NCBI GenBank assembly: GCA_030144725.1
Contig: JASKMD010000026.1
Coordinates: forward strand, 3,899,889-3,963,888
DNA length: 64,000 nt
From: Haematococcus lacustris
Taxonomy: Eukaryota; Chlorophyta; Chlorophyceae; Chlamydomonadales; Haematococcaceae
Direction of reading: 5' to 3'
Part shown: positions 1 to 16,094 of the stretch, piece by piece
Numbering within the stretch: position 1 is the first letter of the stretch
Layout: each line of letters opens with the position of its first letter
Made by a program: the position numbers and the translations under genes
Notes under the pieces: generated by a model
What the model saw: only the letters and a program-made list of their open reading frames with translations
Database searches by the model: none
Told to the model about the DNA's origin: nothing

Positions 1-2700
<2,700 letters not shown>

Positions 2701-3226
2701 ACAGTGCCCAGCAGCAGCGGCAGCGGCAGCCTGCTGGGGCACAATAGTGTGTGCCCGCCACTAAGTTGCAAGCATGTCATGCCAACTGTACGCTATAGCC
2801 CTGTCACAGGGGTCAGGTAGTAGTGTAGGTGGAAGGCGCCCATGCCATGTGCATGGGAACTCCACACAAACACCGTTTTGTACTGGTACCTAGTGCTTTT
2901 ATGCAGATCCTAGTGAGGGTTGAGGTGGTGATCCACACCATTGTCTGGCAGATACATGGCACTGCACCCAGCGGAAAGAGAAGGATGGATGTACGAAGTC
3001 ATGCTTGCATGCAAACTTTTGAAGGCTACAACTAGCGAGCCATTGCCACACTCTGCAGCTTGTTCACTTTTCGGTTGGCAACAACTGAGAGGTTTTCTCT
3101 GCACGATACACAAAGCTGCTGCGCGAACGCTCTACACGACTGAACAATGCATCTGAATTAAGCCCGAATGATAAGTGGAACGACGAGAAGTCAACGGCCG
3201 ACGTTAAGTCGGAAGAAGCTCTGAAC
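2701..3226. other. Spacer and probable 5' region of the LINE
   Basis: No convincing gene is seen. The stretch separates the Fanzor-like remnant from the LINE reading frame. The LINE 5' end probably lies within its last few hundred bases, but no boundary or TSD could be fixed. Confidence 0.4.
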
Positions 3227-3639
3227 GTGGCCTACCATGGGCTCAGCAAGCTGTCCGGTAAGACAACACGAGCAGCGACACTTGTAATCTTGACCTTTTT
3301 CACCCTGCTGCAGCTGACCCATTGCTGCAACACAACCTCTGGGTACAAGAGCACAGCGCACCTGCGTGACTCCGATCGCTCCCACTGCAGTCCCACACAG
3401 GGTGAAGATTACTGGAATTGCCAAAACAGTCAAGAAACAATGCAGCACCGCGACCAGCAGCAAGACATCAGGTGTACTGCCCTGACTTACCCTGCCTTAC
3501 CCAGCCCTGTGCAACAATGCCTACTCATGATTGCACTGCCAAATCCTGCGTTGACCTGCCTGCATACCAGCCCAACGCACGACACACAGCCAAAGGGAAC
3601 CCCCCTGCGGCCTGTCTTGATGTTGCAACAGCCAGCTTT

Positions 3640-3906
3640 CACCATGCCAAAGGGCGGCCCCCTACGGCCAGCACTTACCATGCCAAAGGGCGCCCCCCTA
3701 CGGCCAGCACTCACCATGCCAAAGGGCGCCCCCCTACGGCCAGCACTTACCATGCCAAAGGGCGCCCCCCTACGGCCAGCACTTACCATGCCAAAGGGCG
3801 CCCCCCTACGGCCAGCACTTACCATGCCAAAGGGCGCCCCCCTACGGCCAGCAATTACCATGCCAATGGGCGCCCCCCTACGGCCAGTTACCACTATGCC
3901 AAAGGG
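3640..3906 (+). repeat. 36-bp coding minisatellite
   Basis: About seven copies of a 36-bp unit encode TMPKGAPLRPAL, with small substitutions in the first and last copies. It lies in the N-terminal region of the LINE ORF. Confidence 0.9.
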
Positions 3907-3957
3907 CGCCATTCATGACTGGCCCGCAACGGCGCAACCACATGCCCTCTGCCCCAC

Positions 3958-4230
3958 CATGCAGGCTGGTGAGGCAGGCGGAGTACAGCCAGCCCACCGC
4001 ATGCCAGAAGCGCACGCCCCAGCCACGCACTACACGCTTGCCATGACGCAGCCCCGTGCCCAATGCCCCACCATGCAGGCCGGTGAGGCTGGCGGAGCAC
4101 AGCCAGCCCACCGCATGCCAGCAGCGCATGCCCAAGCCATGCACAACATGCCTGCCATGACGCAGCCCCGTGTTCAATGCCCCACCATGCAGGCCGGTGA
4201 GGCAGGCGGAGCACACCATGTACCAGCAGA
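3958..4230 (+). repeat. 114-bp coding repeat
   Basis: Two complete copies and one partial copy of a 38-residue unit beginning MQAGEAGG, each followed by His/Met/Ala-rich sequence and MTQPR. It lies downstream of the 36-bp repeat in the same frame. Confidence 0.85.
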
Positions 4231-4903
4231 GCACGCTCAAGCCATACACGCTGGCACCATGCAGCCTTATGAAGCACAGCCAGCCAAGGAGCAAACAGTG
4301 ATGCACCATTCATGCATGCTGATGGATACCAGCAGAGAGGGTGGCACGGTTGCTGACAAGACCTACAATACACTGGTTTTATATAAGGATGCCCTCCATG
4401 ACATGAAACAAGCCTACTTGCAATGGAAGGTCATGCATTGTTTATTCATAGCAGTAGCCTGTGCATGGTGGTGGATCCATCACCATGCAACACTTCACCT
4501 CACTCCGACAATCTCTCAGCCCATCTCTCAGACCATCTCTCAGTCCCAAAACTGCTTGCGAAGGCATTGCAAAAGGCTGCAAAGATGGAGAGCCATTTCC
4601 ACTACATCGGCCTTCGTCAATTTCCTGTACATAGACGGGACCATCGATAGACACACCGCCATACTTAACCTCACAATCTGCATGCACACTTGGACTACAC
4701 AAGGCCACTACACTGTGACGGTAGGCAAGTCCTCAGTAATCGTTCATCACTACAACACCACTCTTCAACGCCACACTATCTACAGACTCACCATCTTAGA
4801 CAAACAACGATGCCCTACCAACGCCATCCCCATGAGCCACCTTAAGACCGCCATCGAATGGCTGGGCATTCTGAGCGCCATGGCAATCACATACATTGCA
4901 TGG

Positions 4904-4945
4904 CTGCTACTTGCATGCGGGGACGTTGAAGCCAACCCGGGACCC
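4904..4945 (+). other. 2A-type ribosome-skipping motif
   Basis: In-frame LLACGDVEANPGP matches the D(V/I)ExNPGP consensus. Skipping would occur between Gly (4940-4942) and Pro (4943-4945), releasing an N-terminal protein of up to 572 residues from the protease/endonuclease/RT part. A hydrophobic helix lies directly upstream. N-terminal 2A sequences are known in trypanosome and several animal non-LTR retrotransposons. Confidence 0.88.
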
Positions 4946-7832
4946 AACACACACTACGTCCAGCAAGTGGGTAGCAGCACATGCCAAGCCGACTCCCTTA
5001 ACAACATCGCGGGACGGAGATGGGTCAGCATCGGCGATATCGACACCTTTTACGAACAAAGGCTCACACAGCTCAACACACCGGACGAACTTAAAGCCTG
5101 GCAAATGGCAAGAGGCGCAGAAGGCGACGATGGAGTAATAGACCTGTACCTCACATCTAAATACGGCTTAATATCGACAAGCGTCGCTGATTTTAGACGA
5201 CCCCAAGACTGGACTAAAGACAGCCTCAATAGTCTAGCACAGCGCCACGAAACGACTGCATTCCTATGCAAAAGACTGGGCCACAGCATGGCCATGACAA
5301 GCCTCAATGGGAAATGGTCACTCAAGGACTCCCTAGAACCAGCACCCACCCCCCTGGCACGCATCGCAATGTCAACAAAGCAAACACACCACCAGCTCTT
5401 CATCATCACCCCCACCCACACAACCCGTACGAGTGCACAGATAGCACTCTGCCATACTAAGAAGATAAACCACATCATCAGCCATACCAACCACAAAACT
5501 GGCCTACCCGTACCCATCTATATGGAAGAGCAACGCAAATGCTTCTGCTTGGTACACGCCATCAACATGGCCATGGGGAGACCACTGATCAACCCACATG
5601 ATGTCCTCACACACTGTAGCCACCTGGCCGCCCACCTTCAAGACCTAGCTAGCAGAGCCAGGGGGGAAAACAAGCACATACCCCTGCCCGACCGTACCCC
5701 GCACATCTACGATGAGGATGGAAACTTCAACATCCACTCCATGAACCACTACCTTTATCACAACTACAAGACCCTACACCTGGCAACGCAGGAGCTGCCC
5801 CAAGACAACATCACTAGAGCAACGCTTAGTACCCTCATGGGCAATGAGGACAATCACATCAGCAACGCAGCCATTCTCATCAACAGGAACCATGCGACTA
5901 CCCTTAGGTACCTAGACAACGCCTGGTACTGGCTGGACTCACAAGCTACACACGCTAGACGGCTGCTGACCACAGCAGACTGGAAGGAGCTGCAGGGAAG
6001 GCTAATCCTAATTAAGCAAGGCATGCAACATAAGAATCTCATCGAACCCATCTTCTGGTTAGCGGACCCAATGGAGCAAGCCACCACGACACAACTAGAG
6101 CAACATTACGTGAGACCGGACCACATAGACCTGAGCGGCCACGACGACCAACCACCAGCAATATCACCGCCAGCAGCAACACCACATCCCCTCACCACGA
6201 GCAACAACGCTATTAAACGCAAGAATACCTATGCAGCGGCGGACCCGCCGGCCCGGCCGCGACACCGCGAAGCTGCCACCGCGAAGGAGGACGCAGCCAC
6301 ACCTCCCCCCCCAACACGAAACGAGAAGCCAAGCACCAAGACAGACCCTAAGAAACCACGATCGAAAAAAGGAGCCAAGAACACTAGCCACAGCAAAGAC
6401 AGGCACACACAAACGCTTATGTCAAGGTACCTAACCAATACCCAGGCCGCACCCACTGCCACCATACCCAGCCCGCCTGTCCCATGCCCAACCACAAAGG
6501 CCCCCCCCATCCTCCCCACACAACCACACCAGACCCCCAGCAGACAACACCTGACGCTCACCACTCTCAATGTCCGGGGCCTCTACCGTGCTAGAAGGGA
6601 CGTCTCCCACCTCATCCACCACCACCACCCTGATATCTTGATCTTAACAGAGACGAAGACACACCACAAGAAAGGCACACCGGGATGGCTCAAAGTAACC
6701 ACACAGGACTACACACTGCACCGACACGGTGGCCACAGTGAAATCCTCATTGGCATCAAGCATGACCTAGCCATTCAGATGCAAGCCACCCTAGTACCAC
6801 CCAGCACGGAGGCGGAAGTAAACTCCAGATGCGTCATCCTGACTCTTAGCCAGCACCACAGCGACAACCTCACCATCGTAGCAACGTACTGGCCATCGGG
6901 CTGCAACGAAGACGCGCTCCCACTGCGGGAGAGCATGCAACAACACATACGCACAGCCACAAGACACCTGCCCGGCTCCCTCATTCTCGCCGGTGATTTG
7001 AACGCCACGATGAAAACAGAAGACCGCTCCGAACACACTGAATACACTCAGGACCGCATGATGAGGGAGTTTGCCACAGAGATGCGCCTGTCCGAAGCCG
7101 ACCCCGGCGACCGGGCCTGGACCTACCAACAACCACACTGCAACAGCCGCATCGACGCCATCCTGACGCGCGACGCACGACCAGGCCCGGAGCACCGCAC
7201 CATCGTAGACACACATGCGTATCTCAGCGACCACAGACCCCTCATCGCCACACTGACCACAGCGAGGATGGGCATACACCTAGCACAAACACAACAGGCC
7301 CAAAGCCACAAACACAATGTTCTCACCACACCCATCACCAACAGTGACAGGGAAGCCTTCCGCCTAGCCGTGCAACAACCCAGCTCAGGCGCACCACAAC
7401 TACATGCACGACTGGCAGCCTACCTGTCACCCCTCTTTACAGAAGCCACAGACTTCTTGGCGAACCTGGACAAGGCCAACCCACACCAGCCCAAACGCCT
7501 GACGCAGCTGGCAGGCCTCCACCCAAGGCAAGCTGTTGACATGGCAGCCACCATGCTCACAACCCTTTTAGAAACCTGCAAGACGACAGTAGGGAGCGCA
7601 ACTCGACTAGACGAGACGTCTCGACTCGAAATTTCGAGTCGAGTTTGACTCGACTCGACTCGACGGTCGAGATGGACTCGAGATGAGCCTTTTGAATAGC
7701 GCACCTGCTGAAGGTACCTGTGTGGACGTTGTGGCGCCGCTCAGCGAATGATATGCTGGCCTGGCTGGGGTGGCGGTTAAAGTTGGTTTGCATAGACATG
7801 CCCGGACATGCCCAGCAGCGTCTGAATCGCAA

Positions 7833-9149
<1,317 letters not shown>

Positions 9150-10372
9150 GCAGCCACCACCACCTCCTAGTACAATCACTGCAGGCCACCATCACTCCCC
9201 CAACTCGTAGTGTGTAGTAATCCTGACACTCAGCTTTTTGCATGCAAGAACGTGCATGCAACGTTTTAGAGACTTCATGGTTCGCAATGACTATTAGACT
9301 TCAGACAGAGGCTATCATGTTTGCAATGGCTGTTCTTCTTTTCATGATTTAGTTCTTTACGACGTCGTCACGATGTAAGTACACTGTATTACCACTACAG
9401 GACTCCGAGGCTGTCGATGAGTACGTATACACTCGCTCTACGTGGACACAATAGCCGCACAACTCAGCATGCTTGGCAGCACTTATGCCTCAGCCAAACA
9501 TGCATTCCGACCTTACAAACACAGCTGTGACATAGTGCCTTGCACGCAGGCGGGCAGATAGATGCACCTAGCATGCCTGCAGCTAGTTGAGTGGGCGGAG
9601 TGAAATCATCCCATGGCAGAATTCAAAAAAACCCGTCTAGTCGAGTCAAATCGAGTCGAGATCTCGACTAGATTTGACTCGTCGAGATCTCGTCGAGATC
9701 TCGACTAGATTGCGCTCCCTAGACGACAGCCATGAAGACATGCACAACAAAAACACTAACTAGAGGGGGCCAACACTAGGTCACCCCCGCCATTGGCTGC
9801 ACCCCTGATAACTATCCGACTCATCTTTAAGAGTTTTTCAGCGATTTTTGCGCAGGGCGGTGCAACTCACCAGCGCGAGGCTAGCGGGCTGCTCGTGCTG
9901 ATGTGCACCTTTGCCGGGGCGGGCGAGGGTGTTGGGAATTCTGGTCGCGTTGTGCCGGGAATGGCCTGCTTAGTGGGGCTGTGATCAGCGAATAGCTATC
10001 GCGCTCAGCGGCCCAGCATTTCAAAAATTTGAATTTCTTGTCGGGCGCAGGACCCCCCCGACATGTGTAAAAGTGCTAGTTCTAGTGCTGATAATGTGCC
10101 GGGGAGTGCTGGTGTGGCTTGTGGGCTGTCCCTGCACCACAACGTGCGACAACAAGCGTGCGACGCGTGTCACGTAAGACCATGTCAAGTTTCCATGAAA
10201 TGTGCATTTTTTCCAGCCGGTTATCTGTTCAACCAAGACGGCAAGAGATAGACTGCAAGTTCAGTGCGGCTCCTTGTGTGGGCTTCTAACGTGTAATCAG
10301 GAAACAAGCGCGTTGTATTCATGTGTGGGCCGTTTGTGATGCTCCAAAGTAGACCCCAATGCAGTTTACACA

Positions 10373-12795
10373 TCAATTGTCCGCCTCATATTCAGCCTCC
10401 AGCTCCTCACTTAGCAGCTCTCTGCGCACTAAACGACGCAACTCCCTACGACTATCTTGCCTCTCCCACCCCATGTGCATGCGATATCGTTCACAGTGTT
10501 TGTTGGTCAGTTTGCCAAAGCACACCTCATCATGCAGCAAATCGGAATGGTACAACATCAACAATGCATAACACTCTTTGTCCTCCCTCACCTCCTGCAC
10601 AGTGTCTTGAAACATGGGCATGGGCTCAAGTGGGGTGGTGGTGTCAGGCTTCATGCACGGCTGGCATGGCACACTCATGCACGTGTTGCATGCACAAGCA
10701 GCCATGGCCCATTGAGGCTGCTCCCTGTCAGGTGTGAACACCATGCGGTGCATAGCCCTGCACCCCTTTACATCATTATGCATGCGTTCCACATCAGCCT
10801 CAGGCATACTGCATACAGCTGCTTGCCTAGCGTCGTCTAGCACCAGGTAGTGCCGAAACATGATGTGACCACGAAGCCTGTGGCTAGCACTGGTGTCTTG
10901 TGCATGGCATGGCACAGCAAAATGCTTGTTAGCCCAATCAGTCAGCACAGCAGCCCCACACACTTTTCCCACGAGTTCAGGATGCACTAGCATCTGCTCC
11001 CTCCACTCCCTCTTAGCCACCCCACCCTCAGAGTCATGCGTGCTCTTGAAATGCGATGTGGCACCATATGACCATTGCACAGGCACCCCAAACCTATTGG
11101 CTAGGTGCCAATGCAACCTAATGGCCTTGGCCCCCTTGAACTGTGATGCACAACCATCTGACCACAAACACAGCTGCCTCATGTCCATCTTGCCCACCCA
11201 CCCCTCTCCATCTGGGTGCCTCCTGCCTTGCAGCAAACACTCAATCACTTGCACAAGGGCCGTGGTGGAAGCCTCAGCTGACTGGTCACACTTGTCAGCA
11301 CTCACAAAGACAGACTCCTCCCTGTAGTTGCCAGCCATGTCCTGGTATGCATACCTTGGCCTTGTGGTGTGGTGTGGTGTGGTGTGGCCTTGTGGTGTGG
11401 TGTGGTGTGGTGTGGTGTGGTGTGGTGTGGTGTGGTGTGGTGTGGTGTGGTGTGGTGTGGTGTGGTGTGGTGTGGTGTGGTGTGGTGTGGTGTGGTGTGG
11501 TGTGGTGTGGTGTGGTGTGGTGTGGTGTGGTGTGGTGTGGTGTGGTGTGGTGTGGTGTGGTGTGGTGTGGTGTGGTGTGGTGTGGTGTGGTGTGGTGTGG
11601 TGTGGTGTGGTGTGGTGTGGTGTGGTGTGGTGTGGTGTGGTGTGGTGTGGTGTGGTGTGGTGTGGTGTGGTGTGGTGTGGTGTGGTGTGGTGTGGTGTGG
11701 GTTATGAAAGGTGTGGTGGTGGATGCTTGGGAGGGCATGCATGGGAACTGCGTACCTTGGCATGGGCGCTAGTGTTATGTCCTGGCGTGGGCGCTTGAAG
11801 ATGGATGACCTGAGGGACCCAGGGACCTGGGGAGAGCATGTAGAATGGTCTGGGAGGGGGTGGTTGGTGCTGACAGCCTGCTGGACTGCCGCCTCTTGCA
11901 GCTGCTTCTCCACCTGCTGCTGCTTCAGTCGCAGGTCAGCCTGCTGCTGCTGCAACATGTGTTGCTGTGCTGCCAGCTGCTGCTGCACCTGGCGTTGCAA
12001 TTCAGCCCCACTGTGTGCATCGAGCTGTTGCTGCAGCCTGTAAAGCTGCTGCTGCAACTGCAGCTGGTGCTGCTGCTGAGCCACCTGCTGCTCCCTCTGC
12101 TGCATGTCTGCCTGCTGCAACTGCAGCTGGTGCTGCTGCTGAGCCACCTGCTGCTCCCTCTGCTGCATGTCTGCCTGTTGCTGCTGCAGCTGGTGCTGCT
12201 GCTGAGCCACTTGCTGCTCCCTCTGCTGCATGTCTGCCTGTTGCTGCTGCAGCTGGTGCTGCTGCTGAGCCACCTGCTGCTCCCTCTGCTGCATGTCTGC
12301 CTGCTGCAACTGCAGCTGGTGCTGCTGCTGAGCCACCTGCTGCTTCCTCTGCTGCATGTCTGCCTGTTGCTGCTGCACCTGATGTTGCTGCTGAGCCACC
12401 TGCTGCTCCCTCTGCTGCACCTGGTGTTGCTGGTCAGCCAACTGCTGCTCCCTCAGGTGCATGTCTGCCTGCTGCTGCTGCAGCTGCTGTTGCTGCTCAG
12501 CCACCTGCTGCTCCTTACGTTGAAGTTCATCCTGCTGGAGGTCCTGCAGCTGTTGCTGTAGATGTTGCAAGCGTTGGGTGTCAGCTACTTGCTGCTCCCT
12601 CTGCTGCAGGTCAGCCTGCAGCTGGTGCAACTGTGCCTCATAAGCACCAGCATCAGCCTGTGCCTGGGCCTCAGCCTCAGCAGCACCAGCCTGGGCCTTG
12701 GCCTCAGCCTCAGCAGCCCTGCGCCGGGCCATAACCTCCCTCGCTTTTTGCGCACCGGCACATCTAGCCTTTGACCCCCTTTTCTTGTCAACCAT
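10373..12795 (-). CDS. Transposase of the 4-bp-TSD element, with Gln-rich coiled coil
   Basis: The chosen start is ATG at 12795, in AG-GCCATGG; the same frame is open to 12891, so an upstream exon is possible. The N-terminal ~300 residues are basic, then Ala/Glu/Gln-rich, with about six 21-residue repeats of the type REQQVAQQQHQLQ, a predicted long coiled coil. The 5' exon ends after KRPRQDITLAPMPR near 11755, and an intron consisting largely of (CCACA)n runs to about 11342. The second exon encodes about 320 residues with WSDGCASQFKG, SYGATSHFKSTHD and a Cys-rich segment (CACNTCMSVPCQPC), ending EAEYEADN-stop at 10373. The SDGCASQFK block is of the kind found in DDE transposases. No function beyond transposition is inferred. 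Confidence 0.65.
11362..11700. repeat. (TGTGG)n pentanucleotide array in an intron
   Basis: About 66 tandem TGTGG units with an early interruption. It fills most of the intron of the minus-strand transposase gene, whose sense strand reads (CCACA)n. Confidence 0.95.
12040..12480 (-). repeat. 63-bp coding minisatellite (coiled coil)
   Basis: About six to seven tandem 63-bp units encode a 21-residue Gln-rich repeat on the minus strand. Units differ by a few codons (LQLQQ versus LQQQQ), so copy number could change without breaking the frame. Confidence 0.9.
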
Positions 12796-13416
12796 GGCCT
12801 GCACAACGGCAAACACAGTTATTAGCTCCGTTTCTGCATTATTTTTACTAATTCTTGCCGATCGTGGTTGCTCAGGAGCCACAAGCACCAATAATCAGGA
12901 AATCGTGTGCAACCTGAATCGCTGCCACATGTCGACCGAACCTGTGTTCAGCAGTAATGCGCCGTCGCGGTCACGCTCCCAACTCGCAATGCCATCGACC
13001 TGCAGATTGGGCGCCGTTTGATGACGAAAGGTGACACTTTGGAGCGGGGGGCAAGGGAGCAGGCCGGAAGAGGGTTTCGATGCAGCAGGTGAGCTTGGGA
13101 GTGGGTTTTGATGCGTGCTGAGACGTTGCAACACTAATGCGTGCTAACCTGAAAAGTTGGCATGTCCAGTCAGGTTGCGCCATTCACGCCGCTCTGGGTC
13201 CAGGCTGCCTAAAGATGTCGCTAAATGTGTGTGCGATGCTTCAGAACACGTCGCGTGTTGGGGGCCAGCCACCCGGCAAACCGCTGTAGCTGTCTGCACT
13301 CTATTCGGGCCATCAGCAGCTCATCGCACCAATCGGCGGCCTCATCCGTGCAGAAATGAGTTAGAAAGTTATCACTTGAGCCATGGGGGTGCAGCCAATG
13401 GCGGGGGTGACCACTA

Positions 13417-14320
13417 CCAACGCAGGACCATGTGCAGAATCAGATTGGCACTAGGCAAGAAGCTCAAGACCACTAGAAATCTCAGCCGGCAGGCTAGGCT
13501 ACTATTCAAACAGAATGGCGCCCACCCAACGATCGAGGATCTCATCCCAGGTACAGACACAAGCAACACAGCGATCAGGGAGGCGGTGCTAGCACGTCAA
13601 GATGACGACCCAACCGACAATCACGTGCAAGCCGCACTAGCTAAGCTGACAAATTCCTACCGCGACCAAATCCACCAGCTGGACGATGACGACTCCGCAC
13701 TCGCCATCGCACAGGCCCGGGTCCGAATGCAACAACTAATAAGCACCCAGCCCAAGAAAGCCAACAAATATATTCTACGCCCATCCCGCACGAGCCACAA
13801 AGGCCTGCAAGCGCTCACAGACCCCGCCACCAGAAGAACTTGTACCGCCCCGGCCGACCTCAACCGGATTATCACCGCCGCCTACGGGCAGAAGCTATCA
13901 CCCCCAACGCCCAAAACCGGCCACTACACAGACACACAGACAAGAAACTATCCCTGGGCCCGTGCCAAAGCGGACGACCCCTTCACGATGCACACTTGCA
14001 AAAATATACACTGGATGCACACAGCCATCATGGACAAAGCAAGCTTCCAGGAGTGCCTCAGCAGGCTGGCAGGAGGCAAAGCCCCAGGACCAGATGGCAT
14101 TGAGAACGAGATCATCAAGATGTTGCCATGGGAGATGAGGGACACCATCCACCAGCTGTTCATCATCATGTGGGCCACTGGCTGCACACCAACCACGTGG
14201 AAGACCAGTGACACATGCCTACTTTACAAGGACAAGGGTCAGGAATCAGACCTCAACGCCTACAGACCTGTAGGACTGGCCAACACCATCTACAAGCTAT
14301 GGACCAGCCTCATTACCAAG
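13417..14320 (+). pseudogene. LINE polyprotein, part 2: start of reverse transcriptase
   Basis: The frame continues from YQRRTMCRIRLALGKK through a helical linker to the RT fingers: GGKAPGPDGIENEIIK near 14070-14115 and LLYKDKG, then YRPVGLANTIYKLWTSLITK at 14221-14320. These match the N-terminal motifs of non-LTR reverse transcriptases. It is cut at 14321 by a TIR transposon, and the next codons (ALYEYAEANGML) follow the second TSD copy at 16095. Confidence 0.9.
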
Positions 14321-16090
14321 GGTCACCCCGGCCGTTGGTCCCGCCAATCCGTGACAGGCCTGACGCTCACACCACGCGCTAGTGAAGGGTAGCTGAGGCT
14401 ATCGCGGTAAGTCACGCGCGCTGAAACTCGCGTTTTAGACTGAAGCCTCCCAGATCACTCCGCCCGCCATTCCCGCGGACTGTGAACATGGTCGCTCGCT
14501 GCAGCCTGGGGCTCAACGGGGTGCGAACGTACGTGGGTCGCAGGTCGAAGCGCAAGATTCCCTGGGTTGGGTCGGGACCCCTCATGGCCCGGGCCCTTCC
14601 TGACACCTGGCGCGAGACCTGCCTAACCCTCCCTCCAAGCATGCAGAGCATCTCACTGAGGTGTCAGCAGCACCGTGCGTGGACTTTATTTCGCTACCGT
14701 GCACTCTGCTGAAGCTTTGACCCCATCATTCCGGGGCTTCTGTCAAGATCTTTTACCTTTCGGTCAGTGGTCCTTTCCGCGTGCTTCCACCTGTGTCGGA
14801 TAGCTGGGCGGGTCTATATTCCGGGTTGTGCTCCAGGCATACTCCATCACCTTGTGTGGTACACACAATGACAAAATGTGGCCGAGGGTGAATGTGGCAT
14901 GGGGCGATCTCATCACAGGGGGCGATTGGCGGCGTCCTTGAGCACATCCCCGATGGGTTAGACCCTGTGCTGCCGCTGGGCGCCCTCATCGTTGCAGTTC
15001 TCGCATTGTGACCTGTGAAATTTGCGATGGGCCGTCATGGACCCCGACGCCGCGCTGCCCTGGCACGCGAAAATGCGATACGTGCCAAGCTGGTAAGCGG
15101 TGGCTGTGGCAGTGGCGGGAACCTCCATTGTGGCAACATCCATTGTGGCATCCATTGTGGCACCATCACTGGGTCACGGGCCATGCATGCAATGTTCTTC
15201 CCTGCAGATGGGGTTGCGCCCATGTGGTCTGAGACTGCATGTGCGTGTGTGAGGCACATGGGCAGCAAGCCACAGCAGTGCATGTGTCATGGAGCATCTA
15301 CCCTGAGCAACATCCCCATGTTTGGACGTGTGACACTGGCAAGTGACAAGGAGGAAGATGTTCAGTGCTTGAGGCTTCTGCATGCACGGGCACCACACAT
15401 TGCAAGCTCATACATGACCTTGACTGTGCATCTGTTGAAGGAGTATGCCCGGGGGTGCTTGGGCTGGAAAGGAAAGAGGTTGACGCAGAACAAGCCATTG
15501 CTCAGGGCTGACATCCTGGAACATCTGAGGTGGGAGCAAGAGATGGAGGAGGATCAGTTGGCTGAAGTGGGGGTTGACGAGGCAGATGACATGTAAGGCC
15601 AAGCACCCTCGATTGAAACCAGCAGCAGCAACTGAGCCAATATAGCACAGACTGAGCCGGTAGAGAAACTGAGGCAATAGAGGAAGTGAGCCAATAGAGC
15701 CAAAAAAGTTAACAGTGCCATGCACCCGACATGCACCGACTTCAGCGAAGCGTGGCTTGAATCAGTCTCGTGGTGTAGTAGCGTGGCTCGGTAGCATGGC
15801 GCACTGCGATGGCCTACTGCGCAGTACTGCGAGGCTGCCTCCATGGTGCGAACTTTGCTACGGACGCCACGGAGCGCCTCGCCACCCTGCGCTTAAACGT
15901 GGGTCGCTGCTTGTTTGCGCTATCTCAATTTTCGACCTGGTGGCGGGCGGTGATCTGGTACAAGGCTTCAGTCTAAAACGCGAGTTTCAGCGCGCGTGAC
16001 TTACCGCGATAGCCTCAGCTACCCTTCACTAGCGCGTGGTGTGAGCGTCAGGCCTGTCACGGATTGGCGGGACCAACGGCCGGGGTGACC
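14321..16090. mobile_element. Nonautonomous TIR element, 128-bp TIRs, 4-bp TSD
   Basis: TIRs at 14321-14448 and 15963-16090 are essentially perfect over 128 bp and start GGTCACCCCGGCCG. The TSD CAAG is at 14317-14320 and 16091-16094. The outer GGTCACCCC and the 4-bp TSD place it in the same family as 9779-13412, but its TIR is much longer and its interior is mostly different. Removing it restores the LINE frame (SLITK then ALYEY). Confidence 0.93.
15015..15596 (+). pseudogene. Cys-rich transposase C-terminal remnant
   Basis: An ORF of about 190 residues starting MKFAMGRHGPRRRAA. It has a central Cys/His-rich segment (ETACACVRHMG, QQCMCHGAST) and ends in an acidic tail (EEDQLAEVGVDEADDM). The layout (Cys-rich block, leucine-rich segment, WKGKR, Glu/Asp tail) resembles the C-terminal half of the 10373-12795 transposase, so I read it as the remnant of a related enzyme. 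Residues 28-55 contain a short repeated GNIHCGIHCG stretch that looks like microsatellite slippage. Confidence 0.45.
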
Positions 16091-16094
16091 CAAG

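Larger units (their letters stand above)
3227..7589 (+). pseudogene. LINE polyprotein, part 1: N-terminal region, 2A, cysteine protease, APE endonuclease
   Basis: The frame is open from 3227 into the hAT insertion. Position 3227 is GTG; the first in-frame ATG is at 3440. Residues about 138-227 are 12-residue TMPKGAPLRPAL repeats and about 245-335 are 38-residue repeats. A hydrophobic helix ends in the 2A motif GDVEANPGP (residues 565-573). Residues about 766-915 look like a Josephin/papain-fold protease: a Cys in CLVHAIN (C774), His in NHATTLRYLD (H889) and Asp in YWLDS (D904). After a basic Pro-rich linker, residues about 1108-1350 are an APE/EEP endonuclease with TLNVRGL, LTETKT, AGDLNAT and SDHRPL, so the catalytic residues are retained. 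The frame is cut at 7590 by the hAT and resumes at 9730. Endonuclease identity is secure; protease identity is motif-based. Confidence 0.85.
9779..13412 (-). mobile_element. TIR transposon with 4-bp TSD, autonomous-looking (Sola-like?)
   Basis: Inverted termini GGTCACCCCCGCCATTGGC are at 9779 and, as complement, end at 13412. They are flanked by ACTA at 9775-9778 and 13413-13416. The LINE codons for GQH and YQRR join in frame across the insertion. It carries a minus-strand transposase gene with one long intron. A 4-bp TSD recalls the Sola superfamily, but assignment needs a search. The ends (9779-10370 and 12900-13412) hold no gene. Relatives are at 14321-16090 and 57174-57740, and a coding fragment is at 59054-59186. 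Confidence 0.85.

Noticed and set aside
14321..16090. LTR retrotransposon
   Set aside because: The 128-bp terminal repeats are inverted, not direct, and the TSD is 4 bp with no gag/pol.
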